Source: a bacterium | Lineage (GTDB): Bacteria; SZUA-79; Acidulodesulfobacterales; Acidulodesulfobacteraceae | Assembly: GCA_021800805.1 (NCBI GenBank) | Contig: JAJYYR010000001.1 | Coordinates: 930,001 to 994,000, forward strand | Length of the DNA stretch: 64,000 nucleotides | Direction of reading: 5' to 3' | Shown here: positions 19,235 through 29,668 of the stretch, piece after piece | How positions within the stretch are numbered: position 1 is the stretch's first letter | Layout: every line of letters starts with the position of its first letter | The notes under the pieces: generated by a model | The model's database searches: none | Seen by the model: the letters and a program-made list of their open reading frames with translations, nothing else | What the model was told of the DNA's origin: nothing | Program-made: the position numbers and the translations under genes

Positions 19235-22200
19235 ATGATAAATAAAATAATAGATTACTGTATAAATAACAGGTTCCTTGTCTTTGTTTTTATGTTGTTT
19301 CTCGGACTCGGCGGGGTTTACGCAGTTTACAATATGAGACTTAACGCCCTTCCCGATATAGCGCCTTCAGAGGTTATCATTAAGACCGCTTGGCCGGGAC
19401 AGCCGCCGAACATAGTTCAGCTTCAGGTAACATATCCTATAGAATCTTCGCTTATCTCTGCTCCGAAGGTTAAAGAGGTAAGGGGGAATTCTATGTACGG
19501 CACTTCTTTTGTTACGGTAGTATTTAAAAGGGGCACTTCGTTAGGATGGGCGAGAGCGCAGATACTTACCTATCTTTCTCAGGCAAAAAAACTGCTTCCG
19601 CCCGGCGTTTCTCCCGTTTTAAGCCCGTATGCAAACGGCGTGGACTGGGTTTACCAGTATGCAATAATAGACAAAGCGCATACCCGGAGTTTGGCCGATT
19701 TATATTCATATCAGGAATATTTCCTTCGGTATGCTTTAGAAACGGTGCCGGGGGTTGCCCAGGTTGCTACTTACGGCGGCTGGAATAAAGAATATCAGAT
19801 TACTATTAATCCGAAAGCGCTTCAGTATTATAACCTGTCGTTATCCCGCGTAATTAATAATATAAAATCGTCCAACTCCGATACAGGAGCAAGGGTTATA
19901 AACTCTTCGTCGGGGGTAAGCCATCTAATATACGTCAAAGGCTACCTGCACAACCTAAGCCAGATACGAAATATCGTCGTGGGCGCGACATCCGCCCACA
20001 CACCCGTTTTAGTCAAAAACATAGGAACCGTTCAATTAGTGCCTGCTTCCTCCCGCTCGATATCCGATTTAAACGGAAACGGACAGATGATAGGCGGGGT
20101 TGTTATAAAAGACCAGGGTTCGGATACGCTCAAAGTAATAGCCGCCGTAAAAAACAAACTTAAAGAACTTAAAAATTCACTTCCTAAAGGCGCAAAAATA
20201 ATAACTACATACGACCAGAGCACCCTTATCCACAGGTCGGTTTCTACGCTTAAAACCACGCTTATAATGATAGTTTTAATCGTTATCTTCGTTATCATGC
20301 TCTTCCTTTTTCATTTAAGGTCGTCTTTAGTTATAGTTGTTATGATTCCGTTTGCTATTCTCGGCGCATTTCTGTTGATGTTTATACTTCACATAAGCGC
20401 AAACATAATGTCCCTATCCGGCATAGCGCTTGCAATCGGCGCAATGACCGATTCGGCGATAGTAATGATAGAGAATTCCCATTCGCATCTGGAGATTTTA
20501 GAATGCGAACCGGAAAAGTGCCCGTACGGCGATATGGAAAACAAGGAAGAGGCGAGAAAACTCTGTATAGTAGATTCCGCAAAAGAAATGGGCAAGCCGC
20601 TTTTCTATTCGCTTATCATTATTGCCGTGGGGTTTCTGCCTATTTTCTTTTTAACCGGCGAGGTAGGCGCATTATTTAGACCGTTAGCATACACTAAAAC
20701 TTTTTCTATGATTTTTGCGGCTGTTCTATCCGTTATATTCGTGCCTATTCTTATGGTCTATTTGATTAAAGGCAGGATAATGCCTTTGGATAAAAACCCT
20801 ATAAACAGGTTTTTGGTGTTTCTATACTCGCCCGTTTTAAAATTCGTGATGAGACATAAGGCTGTATTTTTGACGCTTATGTTTGTAGTTTTGGCAAGCG
20901 GATATTTTGCGTACGGCAGGCTCGGTTCGCAGTTCATGCCGCCCCTAAACGAAGGAACGCTTTTATATATGCCTTCTTCTACGCCGGGTTATTCCTATAC
21001 CGATGCGGCACAGCTTTTACAGGTGGAAGACAGGATAATTAAAAAATTTCCGGAAGTAAAAATGGTAACCGGAAAATCGGGGAGGGCAAATACGGCTTTT
21101 GACCCTTCGTCTTTAAGCATGACCGAAACGACGATAGTTTTAAAAAGAAGGAAATACTGGCCTGCAGGAATGACCGCCGGAAAGTTGATTGGTAAAATGA
21201 ATAAAGCGTTAAACATACCGGGTCTCGAAAACGTGTGGACGATGCCTATTAAAAACAGGATAGAAATGACGTCCGCCGGTTTAAGGACGCCTATAGGAAT
21301 AAAAATATACGGCTCTAACGTAAAAACCCTGCAAAAATTAGCGGAGGGGGTTGCCGGAGCCGCTTCCATGGTAAAGGGGACGTTGAGCGCTTATGCCGAA
21401 AGGGTTTATAACAGACCGTATATAGTAATAAAACCGAAGGCGCGGGCAATGGGTTTTTACGGAATATCGCTTAAAAACATAAACGAAGCCATAAACGCAT
21501 CCGCCGGGGGCAAGACTATAAGCACTATTTACGACGGGTTAGCCCGTTATCCTCTTTCGGTCAGGTATCCTTATGCTTATAGAAGCAGTTTAGAATCTCT
21601 TGGAAATATACTAGTAAAAACAGACGGCGGGTTCATACCTTTAAAGGAACTTGCGGATATAAAATATGAACTCGGTCCATCTTTCGTATCTTCGCAGGGG
21701 GGAACGCCTCTTGATACGGTTGACATAACCCTAAACACGTCCAATATGGTGTTATGGGCTAAAAACGCTAAAAAAACGATTAATAAGTACGTTAAATTTC
21801 CTAACGGCTATACATATACCATAAGCGGCGAATATAAATCTTTAAAGAGGGCAAACAACAGGCTTATGTTTATAATTCCGATAACGATATTTATTATATT
21901 TCTTTTGATATTTTTTAATTTTAAATCCATACCGTTGTCGCTTCTGGCGCTTTTTTCGATACCGTTTGCCTTGGTAGGGGCGTTCTGGTATCTATATATT
22001 ATGCATATAACGATGTCAATCGCCGTATGGGTCGGAATCATAGCCGCAATGGGCGTATCGACGGAAATAGGAGTAGTTATGATTTCCATACTGGAACTTA
22101 CGTTTCATAATTACTATGCCGCAGGCGCCGACGTAGAGCAAATAGTAATTAAAGGCTCGATAATAAGGCTGCGCCCTATCGTTATGACGGCAATGTCCAT

Positions 22201-22366
22201 CATCATCGGACTTCTCCCTGCAATGTTCGCTTACGGCACGGGGGCAAGAATGACGAAGTTTATCGCGTCGCCTATGGTCGGCGGAATGATTTCGGCTACG
22301 GTACTTAATCTGCTTTTACTGCCGACATTATACCTTCTTTGGAAAAAATGGGAAATCGGGAGGTAA
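19235..22366 (+). CDS. cusA: heavy-metal RND permease, CusA/CzcA type
   Basis: 1043 aa, twelve-helix RND with two large periplasmic loops. TM4 has GAMTDSAIVMIENSH (about 400-414), the heavy-metal-efflux pattern carrying the proton-relay Asp. A short Cys-containing insertion CEPEKCPYGDMEN follows, as in CusA-type pumps. Highly Met-rich porter loops (MPPLNEGTLLYMP, about 568) fit Cu(I)/Ag(I). A GGAG ribosome site is present. Its last 39 bp overlap the end of the convergent RND permease. Confidence 0.88.
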   Translation: MINKIIDYCINNRFLVFVFMLFLGLGGVYAVYNMRLNALPDIAPSEVIIKTAWPGQPPNIVQLQVTYPIESSLISAPKVKEVRGNSMYGTSFVTVVFKRGTSLGWARAQILTYLSQAKKLLPPGVSPVLSPYANGVDWVYQYAIIDKAHTRSLADLYSYQEYFLRYALETVPGVAQVATYGGWNKEYQITINPKALQYYNLSLSRVINNIKSSNSDTGARVINSSSGVSHLIYVKGYLHNLSQIRNIVVGATSAHTPVLVKNIGTVQLVPASSRSISDLNGNGQMIGGVVIKDQGSDTLKVIAAVKNKLKELKNSLPKGAKIITTYDQSTLIHRSVSTLKTTLIMIVLIVIFVIMLFLFHLRSSLVIVVMIPFAILGAFLLMFILHISANIMSLSGIALAIGAMTDSAIVMIENSHSHLEILECEPEKCPYGDMENKEEARKLCIVDSAKEMGKPLFYSLIIIAVGFLPIFFLTGEVGALFRPLAYTKTFSMIFAAVLSVIFVPILMVYLIKGRIMPLDKNPINRFLVFLYSPVLKFVMRHKAVFLTLMFVVLASGYFAYGRLGSQFMPPLNEGTLLYMPSSTPGYSYTDAAQLLQVEDRIIKKFPEVKMVTGKSGRANTAFDPSSLSMTETTIVLKRRKYWPAGMTAGKLIGKMNKALNIPGLENVWTMPIKNRIEMTSAGLRTPIGIKIYGSNVKTLQKLAEGVAGAASMVKGTLSAYAERVYNRPYIVIKPKARAMGFYGISLKNINEAINASAGGKTISTIYDGLARYPLSVRYPYAYRSSLESLGNILVKTDGGFIPLKELADIKYELGPSFVSSQGGTPLDTVDITLNTSNMVLWAKNAKKTINKYVKFPNGYTYTISGEYKSLKRANNRLMFIIPITIFIIFLLIFFNFKSIPLSLLALFSIPFALVGAFWYLYIMHITMSIAVWVGIIAAMGVSTEIGVVMISILELTFHNYYAAGADVEQIVIKGSIIRLRPIVMTAMSIIIGLLPAMFAYGTGARMTKFIASPMVGGMISATVLNLLLLPTLYLLWKKWEIGR

Positions 22367-25300
22367 TTTTTTCTTTTTTATAAAAAGTCCGGCGTATATA
22401 ACGGGAGCAAGCCACAAGGACATAAAAACGGATACTAATAAACCTCCCATAACCGCAACGGAGAGGGGTTTGAGGAGGTCGGTGCCTCTTCCTATGCCTA
22501 TAGCCAGAGGCAGGAATCCGAAAGTGTCCGCAAGCATAGTCATAAGAATCGGGCGGAGGCGTTCTCTGGCGGCAAGAAAAACCGACGAGGGGCTTGGAGA
22601 CGAGTTAACCGCGCCGCTTATCTGCCTCGACCTTGCGAATATAAGAATCGCGTTATTCGTAGAAATTGCAAAAACTAAAAGAATACCCAAAAATGCGGTG
22701 CTGTCGAGTTCTATGCCCGTTATTAAAAGGGCGGCAAGCGCCCCTGCCCCGGAAAGCGCGATAGCCGTCATAGAGGCTACCGCCGCACGCTGGCTCGCAA
22801 ACTGGAAGCCGAAAAAGACGAATATAAGAATCAACGCAAACGTAAGCATAACAGCCATCTGTTTAAAGCTCTTTACCTGCGAATGATAATATCCTCCGAT
22901 AGAGGCGGTAACCGACGGCGGAAGATGCATTGAGTCGATAATAGAACGGGCTTTAGCCGCTCCTGCCGAAAGACCTTCGCCTTTAGCCGGCTGAATGAAG
23001 ATATAGGCAAAAGGAGCCATATTCTGATGAGTTATAAAAGGAACCGCCTGCTTAACCCGTATTTTAGAAATGTAATTTAATCTGGTATGCGTCCCATTTT
23101 TAAGAGTAAAAGACCAGTTTTTTAAATCATGCAGGGTAACGGATTTATTTTTAAGAAAAACGCGCACGGGCATTACCTGTTCGCCGAACAGTAAAAAGCC
23201 CGCCTGCTGTCCCCAGAGGAGCCTTTTAACTTTATCTGCTATAGCCGGCGGCTGGATGCCGTAAAAAGCCGCATAATTAGACGGGGTTAGGGTTATCTCC
23301 GGTCCCGCCGAGGGAGATTTAAAATTGACGTATTGAAAATAATGAGAACTTTTTAATTTATCGGCTAAAGTTTTACCGTATTTTCTAAGCACGGCGGAAC
23401 TTTTGCCGAAAAGCATAACCTCTAAAGGCGCATGCGAACCGGATAAAAATCCGAGACGGTTTACCATAAGCTGCTGAAAATTCAGGTATATAAGGTTGGG
23501 CGCCGCATTATGAAATTTATTATAAAGCTCTCTCATTATTTTTTCGGTAGTTTCGGCGCGGTTTCTTCTTAAAACGATTGTCAAATCGCCTTTGTTCGGC
23601 GTGGAGTAAGGGCTGTCCAAGCTTCTGCCGACTACTAAGGAAACCGTTTTTACGCCCCTGTTTTTTTTAGCGATGCGCATAAGATATTTTCCGGTTCTTT
23701 CGGTGCTAGCGACACTGCTTTCTATGGGAGTTTTGAACGGAACGACGAAAATCCCCTCGTCCCATTTCGGCAAAAATGCCGTCCGCAGATAAAACAAAGA
23801 GAGTGCAATCGTAATTATTAAGGCAAAAATTACGGGCAATGCAAGCCATGGCGACCGCATGCCTTTAATAAGGACATAACCGTAAAATTTTCTAAGCCTG
23901 TTTTTTTTATAAATTTTACCGCCGCCGCTTTTTCTTTTTGCAAGCATTACGGTAAGTATCGGGGTAAGCGTTAATGCCGTCAACTGCGACGTTATCAGCG
24001 CAATAACTATAGAAAGCGCCATTTGTTTAAAAAGGATGCCGAGCGTTCCGTGTATAAATATAAGAGGTATGAAAACTATAGAAGACGTGACCGTTGCCGC
24101 AGTCATAAGGGGAAGGATTTTTCCGACCCGTTCGAGAGCCGATTTATCCGCACCTAATTCTCCGACCGTTTCTCCCTTCATCTTATGGAAGCCCCTTTCC
24201 ACGATAACAATTGCGTGGTCTATCATGGCTCCTATCGATGCGGTTAATCCTCCAAGCGTCATAATATTAAGACCGAAGCCTAAAATATTAAGAATAATGA
24301 CGGTTAAAGATACCGAAACGGGTATTACGGCAAGGGCTATAAGGGCGCCGTCCATGCGTTTTAAGAAGAGAAATACGACGAACAATGCAATTAAACCGCC
24401 GAGAATAAGCGCAATCCAGACGTCTTTTAGATTTGAATGGATAAGCCGGCTTGTATTATAAACCGGAACTATCTTTACGCCTTTGGGCAGGCGGCCGTTT
24501 AAAGATTTAATGCGGCGGCTGATATTTCCGGCAACCTTGACCGTATTAATATTTAAATTGGGCATAATATCGATAAGAAGAGCATGACGGTAACCGCTTA
24601 CAGCGGCTTCACGGATTAAAGGCGGAGACCCTATATTTATCGTCCCTAAGGCTTTTAAGGGCAAAAGAGTATCTTTTGCCGCCAGCATAATATTAGACAA
24701 ATCTTTTATAGCGGCCGGACGCGGAGTAGTTGCGACTACGAACTGCTTATGATATGCGTTAAGTATTCCCGAAAAAAAAGGTCCCTGATACGACCTTAGT
24801 ATTTTTACTATGTTTTCCGGGTCGATATGATACTGGGCAAGATGAAGCGGATTTAGTTTTATTTTGGCTTCGGGCCAGCCCCTCCCCGTTCCTTCTATTT
24901 TGTAAATTCCTTTAACCGAAAGCAAAGCAGGTCTGACTTTAAAAGCAAAAATCGACATCATAGCGGAACTGTTATAATCCTGCCGGTTCGAAACAAGGGC
25001 ATATTCGGCAAAAGGATATACGTTGGGGGACATCAGCCTGACGGTCATTTTACTGCCGGGCGGCAACACCACCCGATTTAAACGGGACTCAAGCATTAAA
25101 TAGGCGATATGGGGTTTTATGTTAGATTCAAAATAAACCGCAATTTTAGATATGCCGTTGCCGGTCTGGGAGCGGACGAGGCGCACCCCGGGTTCTCCTT
25201 CCGCCGCGGCTTCGAGAGGCTTGGTAACCTGCACTAACATAAATTTTACGGGCAGTCTGCCGCTGTTGACTAAAATGGAAATCCTCGGAAAGTTGACGTC

Positions 25301-25417
25301 GGGGATAATGCTTTCAGGCATATTGCGCGAATAAAACCAGCCGACGCCGATAATCATTAAAGACAGAAGAATTATCGAAAATTTATTTTTTAAAAGAAAA
25401 TTAAGATATCTTTTCAA
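22328..25417 (-). CDS. second RND efflux permease
   Basis: 1029 aa, RND fold; TM4 reads GAMIDHAIVIVERGFHKMKG (about 392-411), so the relay Asp is kept. It lacks the CusA Cys insertion and its porter loops have fewer Met. It groups by eye with CzcA/metal or small-molecule RND pumps of the adaptor-permease type found in acidophiles. It is last in a TolC-adaptor-permease operon on the minus strand with 4-bp (ATGA) overlap to the adaptor gene. Its 3' end overlaps the convergent cusA by 39 bp. Substrate unknown. Confidence 0.82.
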   Translation of the reverse strand: MKRYLNFLLKNKFSIILLSLMIIGVGWFYSRNMPESIIPDVNFPRISILVNSGRLPVKFMLVQVTKPLEAAAEGEPGVRLVRSQTGNGISKIAVYFESNIKPHIAYLMLESRLNRVVLPPGSKMTVRLMSPNVYPFAEYALVSNRQDYNSSAMMSIFAFKVRPALLSVKGIYKIEGTGRGWPEAKIKLNPLHLAQYHIDPENIVKILRSYQGPFFSGILNAYHKQFVVATTPRPAAIKDLSNIMLAAKDTLLPLKALGTINIGSPPLIREAAVSGYRHALLIDIMPNLNINTVKVAGNISRRIKSLNGRLPKGVKIVPVYNTSRLIHSNLKDVWIALILGGLIALFVVFLFLKRMDGALIALAVIPVSVSLTVIILNILGFGLNIMTLGGLTASIGAMIDHAIVIVERGFHKMKGETVGELGADKSALERVGKILPLMTAATVTSSIVFIPLIFIHGTLGILFKQMALSIVIALITSQLTALTLTPILTVMLAKRKSGGGKIYKKNRLRKFYGYVLIKGMRSPWLALPVIFALIITIALSLFYLRTAFLPKWDEGIFVVPFKTPIESSVASTERTGKYLMRIAKKNRGVKTVSLVVGRSLDSPYSTPNKGDLTIVLRRNRAETTEKIMRELYNKFHNAAPNLIYLNFQQLMVNRLGFLSGSHAPLEVMLFGKSSAVLRKYGKTLADKLKSSHYFQYVNFKSPSAGPEITLTPSNYAAFYGIQPPAIADKVKRLLWGQQAGFLLFGEQVMPVRVFLKNKSVTLHDLKNWSFTLKNGTHTRLNYISKIRVKQAVPFITHQNMAPFAYIFIQPAKGEGLSAGAAKARSIIDSMHLPPSVTASIGGYYHSQVKSFKQMAVMLTFALILIFVFFGFQFASQRAAVASMTAIALSGAGALAALLITGIELDSTAFLGILLVFAISTNNAILIFARSRQISGAVNSSPSPSSVFLAARERLRPILMTMLADTFGFLPLAIGIGRGTDLLKPLSVAVMGGLLVSVFMSLWLAPVIYAGLFIKKKKLPPDFPFFPKKV

Positions 25418-26445
25418 TGTTTTATCTCCACGGCAATACCGGTTATAAGGCGGGTAACGGGATAGACTATTACGGGTTCCCCCGCTTTAATAGCGCCTTT
25501 TACGTCCGCCGTATCGTTTTTTTGCTCCATTACTTTAACTTTGACGGCTTGAGCTTTGTTATGGACTACGGTAAATACGAAAGTTCCGCCTTTAAGCATG
25601 ACAAGGGCGTTTACCGGCAAAGAAAAGGCGGCGGTTTTTGATACTGCAAAACTAAGATTAACCCATTCCCCGGGTAGCAGAGAGGAATTTTCCGGCAAAC
25701 TTATATAAACCGGCACAAGACCGTTATGACCGGCATTGCCGCCGATAGAAATTATCCTGCCCTCTTCTTTTATGCGCCCTTTTTTTATTACGACCCGCAT
25801 ATTATTATAAAGGTTAAAACTTTGGGAAGGAGTTACATAAGTTCTTATCCACGGCATCCCCTTGCCGTTTAACACGGCGACGGAGCTTCCCGCCGAAACT
25901 ATTGAGCCGTCAGCCCTGAGATAATGCACCGTTCCGTCAAAACGCGAAATTAGTGCGCCTTCGCGCCCGACCGATTCAAGAGAGCGAAGCGCCGAAGATG
26001 CATCGGCAAGAGATAAAACAGCCTGTTCCAGCGTCTTTTTTGCCGCAACGCCGTATCCGAATAGAAGTTTTTCCCTTTTAAGCTTTATTTCGGCATATCT
26101 TACACGGGCTTTTGCCGAAATAATTTTTGCATATAATCCGGGGTTTACTATCCTTGCAATAACGGTTCCGGGATTTACGAACCGGGGAAACGAAAACGAT
26201 TCTATCAGCCTTCCGGTAAAAGGAGCCGTAAAAACCTGTCTTCCGTTGCTTTTCACCTTTCCGAGGGAAGTAATATTTTTTGCGGCTGTCGTTCTTTTTG
26301 CATAAATTACCTTTACGGGCATTGCGGAACCTGCAAAAGCGGGGGGAACGCGATAAACGAAGCGCAAGGTCAAAATTAAAATTAAGATTAAAATTAGAAT
26401 TAAACCTGAACTTAAAATTGAAATAAAAGCGGCAGATTTTTTCAT
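25414..26445 (-). CDS. RND periplasmic adaptor of the second pump
   Basis: 343 aa. An N-terminal hydrophobic helix (about 8-27, with a run of ILILILILIL) is followed by lipoyl half-motifs (APFTGRLI near 75 and SRFDGTVHYLRADGSIV near 168), a short hairpin with few coiled-coil turns, and a beta-barrel. Overlaps both neighbours by 4 bp (ATGA), so it is translationally coupled to the TolC and permease genes. The repeated Leu/Ile codons of the signal make a low-complexity A/T stretch at 26360-26420. Confidence 0.8.
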   Translation of the reverse strand: MKKSAAFISILSSGLILILILILILTLRFVYRVPPAFAGSAMPVKVIYAKRTTAAKNITSLGKVKSNGRQVFTAPFTGRLIESFSFPRFVNPGTVIARIVNPGLYAKIISAKARVRYAEIKLKREKLLFGYGVAAKKTLEQAVLSLADASSALRSLESVGREGALISRFDGTVHYLRADGSIVSAGSSVAVLNGKGMPWIRTYVTPSQSFNLYNNMRVVIKKGRIKEEGRIISIGGNAGHNGLVPVYISLPENSSLLPGEWVNLSFAVSKTAAFSLPVNALVMLKGGTFVFTVVHNKAQAVKVKVMEQKNDTADVKGAIKAGEPVIVYPVTRLITGIAVEIKH

Positions 26446-27827
26446 AGTTTTCCATCTCCGGACGGAATTATTCCCATATCTATATCAAGTTGAGAAATTG
26501 CTAAATAAAACTCGTTTACGGCTTTTGTAAATTCTATGCGGGATTTTATCTCGTTATTTTGTGCTGCCTGCAATTCAAGAGCATTAAAAGCTCCCGCTAA
26601 ATATCCTTTCTCGGTCATTATAAAAACCTCCCTCGATTTTTTGACTAATATTTTTGCTCCGTAGAGTTTCTTTTTTGAGGCTTCAGCCTGCCCGTAATCC
26701 ATTGCCAGCTGTTTTTTTACGGACAATTTAACGGCGGATTCGGCGGATTTCAATGCCGTAAGCCGTTCGTTAGCCGCATCTATATAATCGCTATGCAGTC
26801 CAAAATTGTAAATAGGCACGTTCAGCATAACAAAAAACTGCCACCCCAAGTTCGGGGCGTCAAATGAATTTACGGTGTCTTCTCCGTATGCGGCGCCGCC
26901 TTGAATACTAGGAAGTTTTCCGGCTTTATTTATCGAAACGTAAGCCCTGGCGGAATTAATTTTCGCATCGGCTATTTTAATAAGCGGCTGTTTTTTTATA
27001 GCCCTTGAAATCAGCCTGTTTATGGGAGGAACATTGTAGTTGAAACCGGCGGATTTGCGAAAGGGTATAAGTAAAGAAAGTTTAGCATTACGATTACGGA
27101 CATTATCGTAAAATATTTCCATTAAAAACATTCGTTCAAACGCTTTTGCTTTGGATTTCAAAACTTCCAGATTAGTTTGAAGATTAGCCGCTATCAGCTC
27201 TGTTTGAACGACGTCGAAATGCGGAAGACTGCCTGCTTTATATCCAATTTTTACGGCTGTTAAAATTTTTTCGGCGCCGTCTAAAGCCTTTCGTTCTATT
27301 TTTATTTCGTCTTTTAATAGTATTATTCCGTAAAAATATTGCGTTATTTTAGCGGCGACAAAAAGACGCGCTAAGCTAAGCTTGTATCTCGCGGTTTTAA
27401 GTTTGTTTCCGGCAAGCGAAATTTCTCCGTAGATTTTCGGGACGAATATAGGAACGGTTAAATCTACCAGTCCTATTAACTCTCTCGCACCGTTGGCGGA
27501 AGCGAACGCCGGATAACCGTTTTTAGTTCTTGCCCATATTCCTCCGGCATTAACGGCGATATTAGGCAGTAAACCGGCGTCCGCCGCTTTTTTTAGGTCA
27601 ATTTTTTCGGATACGATATGTTCGGCTTTTAAAATATTTCCCTGATTAGACAAGGCTCTTTTAACAGCCTGGCGGAGAGATATTTTAATTATGCGCCGCG
27701 GGGAATGCGATGCGGGCGGATTTGCGGCGTCCGCCGCGTGGACGATATTGACGATATTTAGGATGAATAAACAGCCGAAGGTAATTAAAAATAAAATAAT
27801 CGTTTTTATATAAGGTTTTATAACCAT
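26442..27827 (-). CDS. TolC-family channel of the second pump
   Basis: 461 aa. Signal segment (about 9-31), then two OEP repeats with the usual long helices: the start LRQAVKRALSNQGNILKAEH and a second unit near residue 250 (RLISRAIKKQPLIKIADAKI). It is first gene of the minus-strand tripartite operon. Divergent from nothing nearby; the upstream gene (DUF167) is on the same strand and ends 45 bp before its start. Confidence 0.8.
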   Translation of the reverse strand: MVIKPYIKTIILFLITFGCLFILNIVNIVHAADAANPPASHSPRRIIKISLRQAVKRALSNQGNILKAEHIVSEKIDLKKAADAGLLPNIAVNAGGIWARTKNGYPAFASANGARELIGLVDLTVPIFVPKIYGEISLAGNKLKTARYKLSLARLFVAAKITQYFYGIILLKDEIKIERKALDGAEKILTAVKIGYKAGSLPHFDVVQTELIAANLQTNLEVLKSKAKAFERMFLMEIFYDNVRNRNAKLSLLIPFRKSAGFNYNVPPINRLISRAIKKQPLIKIADAKINSARAYVSINKAGKLPSIQGGAAYGEDTVNSFDAPNLGWQFFVMLNVPIYNFGLHSDYIDAANERLTALKSAESAVKLSVKKQLAMDYGQAEASKKKLYGAKILVKKSREVFIMTEKGYLAGAFNALELQAAQNNEIKSRIEFTKAVNEFYLAISQLDIDMGIIPSGDGKL

Positions 27828-27872
27828 GCAGGTATTTTCTTAGCTAATCGTTTGGTCTTTAATCTATAATCG

Positions 27873-28100
27873 CTAATCGTTTATAACGATTATTTTATTT
27901 TTAGACTTAAAGCCGGTTTTAATAACAATCTTATTTTTAGGTTTGTCGTAAATTTCGGATAGTTTCCTTATAACCGCTTCATTGGCTTTGTTTTCAACCG
28001 GACGTTCTTTGATTGAAATTTTCAGCGTTCCGTCTTTAAGGATTTCGTGGCTTTCCTTTTTGGAACCCGTCTTTACGGCAACCGAAATTATTTTTTGCAT
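27873..28100 (-). CDS. DUF167 (YggU-like) protein
   Basis: 75 aa. The pattern VKTGSKKESHE, LKISIKERPVENKANEAVIRKLSE and NKIVIKTGFKSKNKIIVI is the DUF167 signature. The protein is a small alpha/beta fold of unknown cellular role, common across bacteria. It stands just upstream of the second RND operon on the same strand and may or may not be co-transcribed. Confidence 0.82.
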   Translation of the reverse strand: MQKIISVAVKTGSKKESHEILKDGTLKISIKERPVENKANEAVIRKLSEIYDKPKNKIVIKTGFKSKNKIIVIND

Positions 28101-28195
28101 AAAAATTTAACTAATTATATAATATTGCATTATCATTATATATAATGCGTTCTAATTATGCAAATTATAGCGGCGGAAGGGAAGAGGAGGGATAA

Positions 28196-29572
28196 ATGAT
28201 TATAAAATCGTTCGGAGCGGCAAAAAACGTTACGGGAAGTTGTCATTTATTAACGGACGAAAAAGACGGCGCGAGCGTGATGGTCGATTTCGGCTTGTTT
28301 CAAGAAAGAAAATTCGAAGATAAAAATTACAGGCTCGATTTTGACCCGAAAAATATCGATTATTTAATTCTTACTCATGCGCATATCGACCATTGCGGCA
28401 GAATCCCGTTTCTGATTAAAAACGGATTTAAGGGTAGGATTTTATGTACGAAGCCGACTTATCAGCTTGCCAAGGTTTTACTTATGGACACCGGAAAGAT
28501 TATGTCGGAAGGTTATAAATACGACTTAAAAAAATCCTTAAGAAGAAATGAAGAAAAACCCCGCCTGTTATACGACGAATCCGACGTGTTGGATTCTTTC
28601 GATTATTTTGACGCCGTCTTAGAATATGGCAAGCCGTATGAATTAAAAAACGGCTTTGTCGTCTCCGCCCATGACGCAGGGCATATTTTAGGCTCTTCTT
28701 TCGTAAAGATAAAGAAAAACGGCAAATCGGCAATATTCTCGGGCGATTTAGGAAATAAAGGGAAGCCTATAGTTAGAAATTTTGAGTATCCGGACGAGGC
28801 TGATATAATATATACGGAAACGACTTACGGCGACAGAAACCATAGAAATTTTAAAGAATCTAAAGAAGAACTTTTGGCGGCTATAACCGAAACGTTTAAA
28901 AATAACGGCAATGTTTTGATCCCAAGCTTCGCCACGGAAAGGGCGCAGGATATATTATATATTCTTAGGGAATTTTACGAACAGGGACTTCTTCCGAAAT
29001 GCAGAGTTTTTCTAGATTCGCCTCTTGCTTTAAACGTTACTAACATATTCGTTCATAATTTTTCTTATTTTAAAGAAGATAATATACCGCTTTTTAAAAA
29101 AGGCGATCCTTTCGATTTCCCGTACTTAAATATCGTAAAAGATATAGAAGAATCGAAAAATATAAATAAAATATCCGAAAGGGCTATTATAATAGCAGGA
29201 AGCGGAATGCTGCACGGCGGCAGAATTTTGCATCACCTTAAACATAATATATGGAAGAAAGAAAATGCGGTAATATTCGTCGGTTATCAGGCAAAAGGCA
29301 CTCTGGGAAGGAAAATAGTCGAAAAAGAAAAGAAAGTTCATATTCTCGGCGAAAATTTTGAAGTAAATGCTCAAATTTACACCATAAACGGCTTTTCGTC
29401 CCACGCCGACCGGAACGAACTTATGGAATGGATTACCGCTTTAAAGTCTAAGCCGCAAAAAGTTTGTCTTGTTCACGGCGATGAAGACGTTATGGATGTT
29501 TATAAAACTAAACTGGAAGAAAAGGGGTTTAACGTTTATATTCCCGATTATGGAGAAGAAATAAATTTTTAA
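28196..29572 (+). CDS. beta-CASP metallo-beta-lactamase RNA nuclease
   Basis: 458 aa. Metallo-beta-lactamase signature HAHIDHCGR (about 61-69), second histidine HDAGHILGSS (about 158), and Asp in FSGDLGNKG (about 181). A beta-CASP insertion follows, then the C-terminal RMMBL-type part with GSGMLHGGRIL, GYQAKGT, SSHADR and VHGDED. These are the motifs of CPSF73-like exo/endoribonucleases (YSH1 family). ATG follows GGGAGG within 10 bp. It opens a plus-strand pair with the GGDEF gene that stays in the same reading frame through the spacer. Confidence 0.88.
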   Translation: MIIKSFGAAKNVTGSCHLLTDEKDGASVMVDFGLFQERKFEDKNYRLDFDPKNIDYLILTHAHIDHCGRIPFLIKNGFKGRILCTKPTYQLAKVLLMDTGKIMSEGYKYDLKKSLRRNEEKPRLLYDESDVLDSFDYFDAVLEYGKPYELKNGFVVSAHDAGHILGSSFVKIKKNGKSAIFSGDLGNKGKPIVRNFEYPDEADIIYTETTYGDRNHRNFKESKEELLAAITETFKNNGNVLIPSFATERAQDILYILREFYEQGLLPKCRVFLDSPLALNVTNIFVHNFSYFKEDNIPLFKKGDPFDFPYLNIVKDIEESKNINKISERAIIIAGSGMLHGGRILHHLKHNIWKKENAVIFVGYQAKGTLGRKIVEKEKKVHILGENFEVNAQIYTINGFSSHADRNELMEWITALKSKPQKVCLVHGDEDVMDVYKTKLEEKGFNVYIPDYGEEINF

Positions 29573-29608
29573 CCGAAATTATATGGAAAATTCAAATTCA
29601 AGAAATTA

Positions 29609-29623
29609 CCCCCCCCCCCCCCC
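29609..29623 (+). repeat. poly-C tract of 15
   Basis: Fifteen consecutive cytosines, followed by GACCCCGACCGG, in a spacer between two genes of a low-GC genome. It lies 46 bp before the start of the diguanylate cyclase. Such runs can slip in length and alter a promoter or leader. Confidence 0.85.
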
Positions 29624-29668
29624 GACCCCGACCGGCAATCCGTCGGCGAGAAATTAACATCGGCATTA

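Noticed and set aside
24036..24461. 141-aa plus-strand frame inside the second RND permease
   Set aside because: Antisense shadow of a conserved gene.
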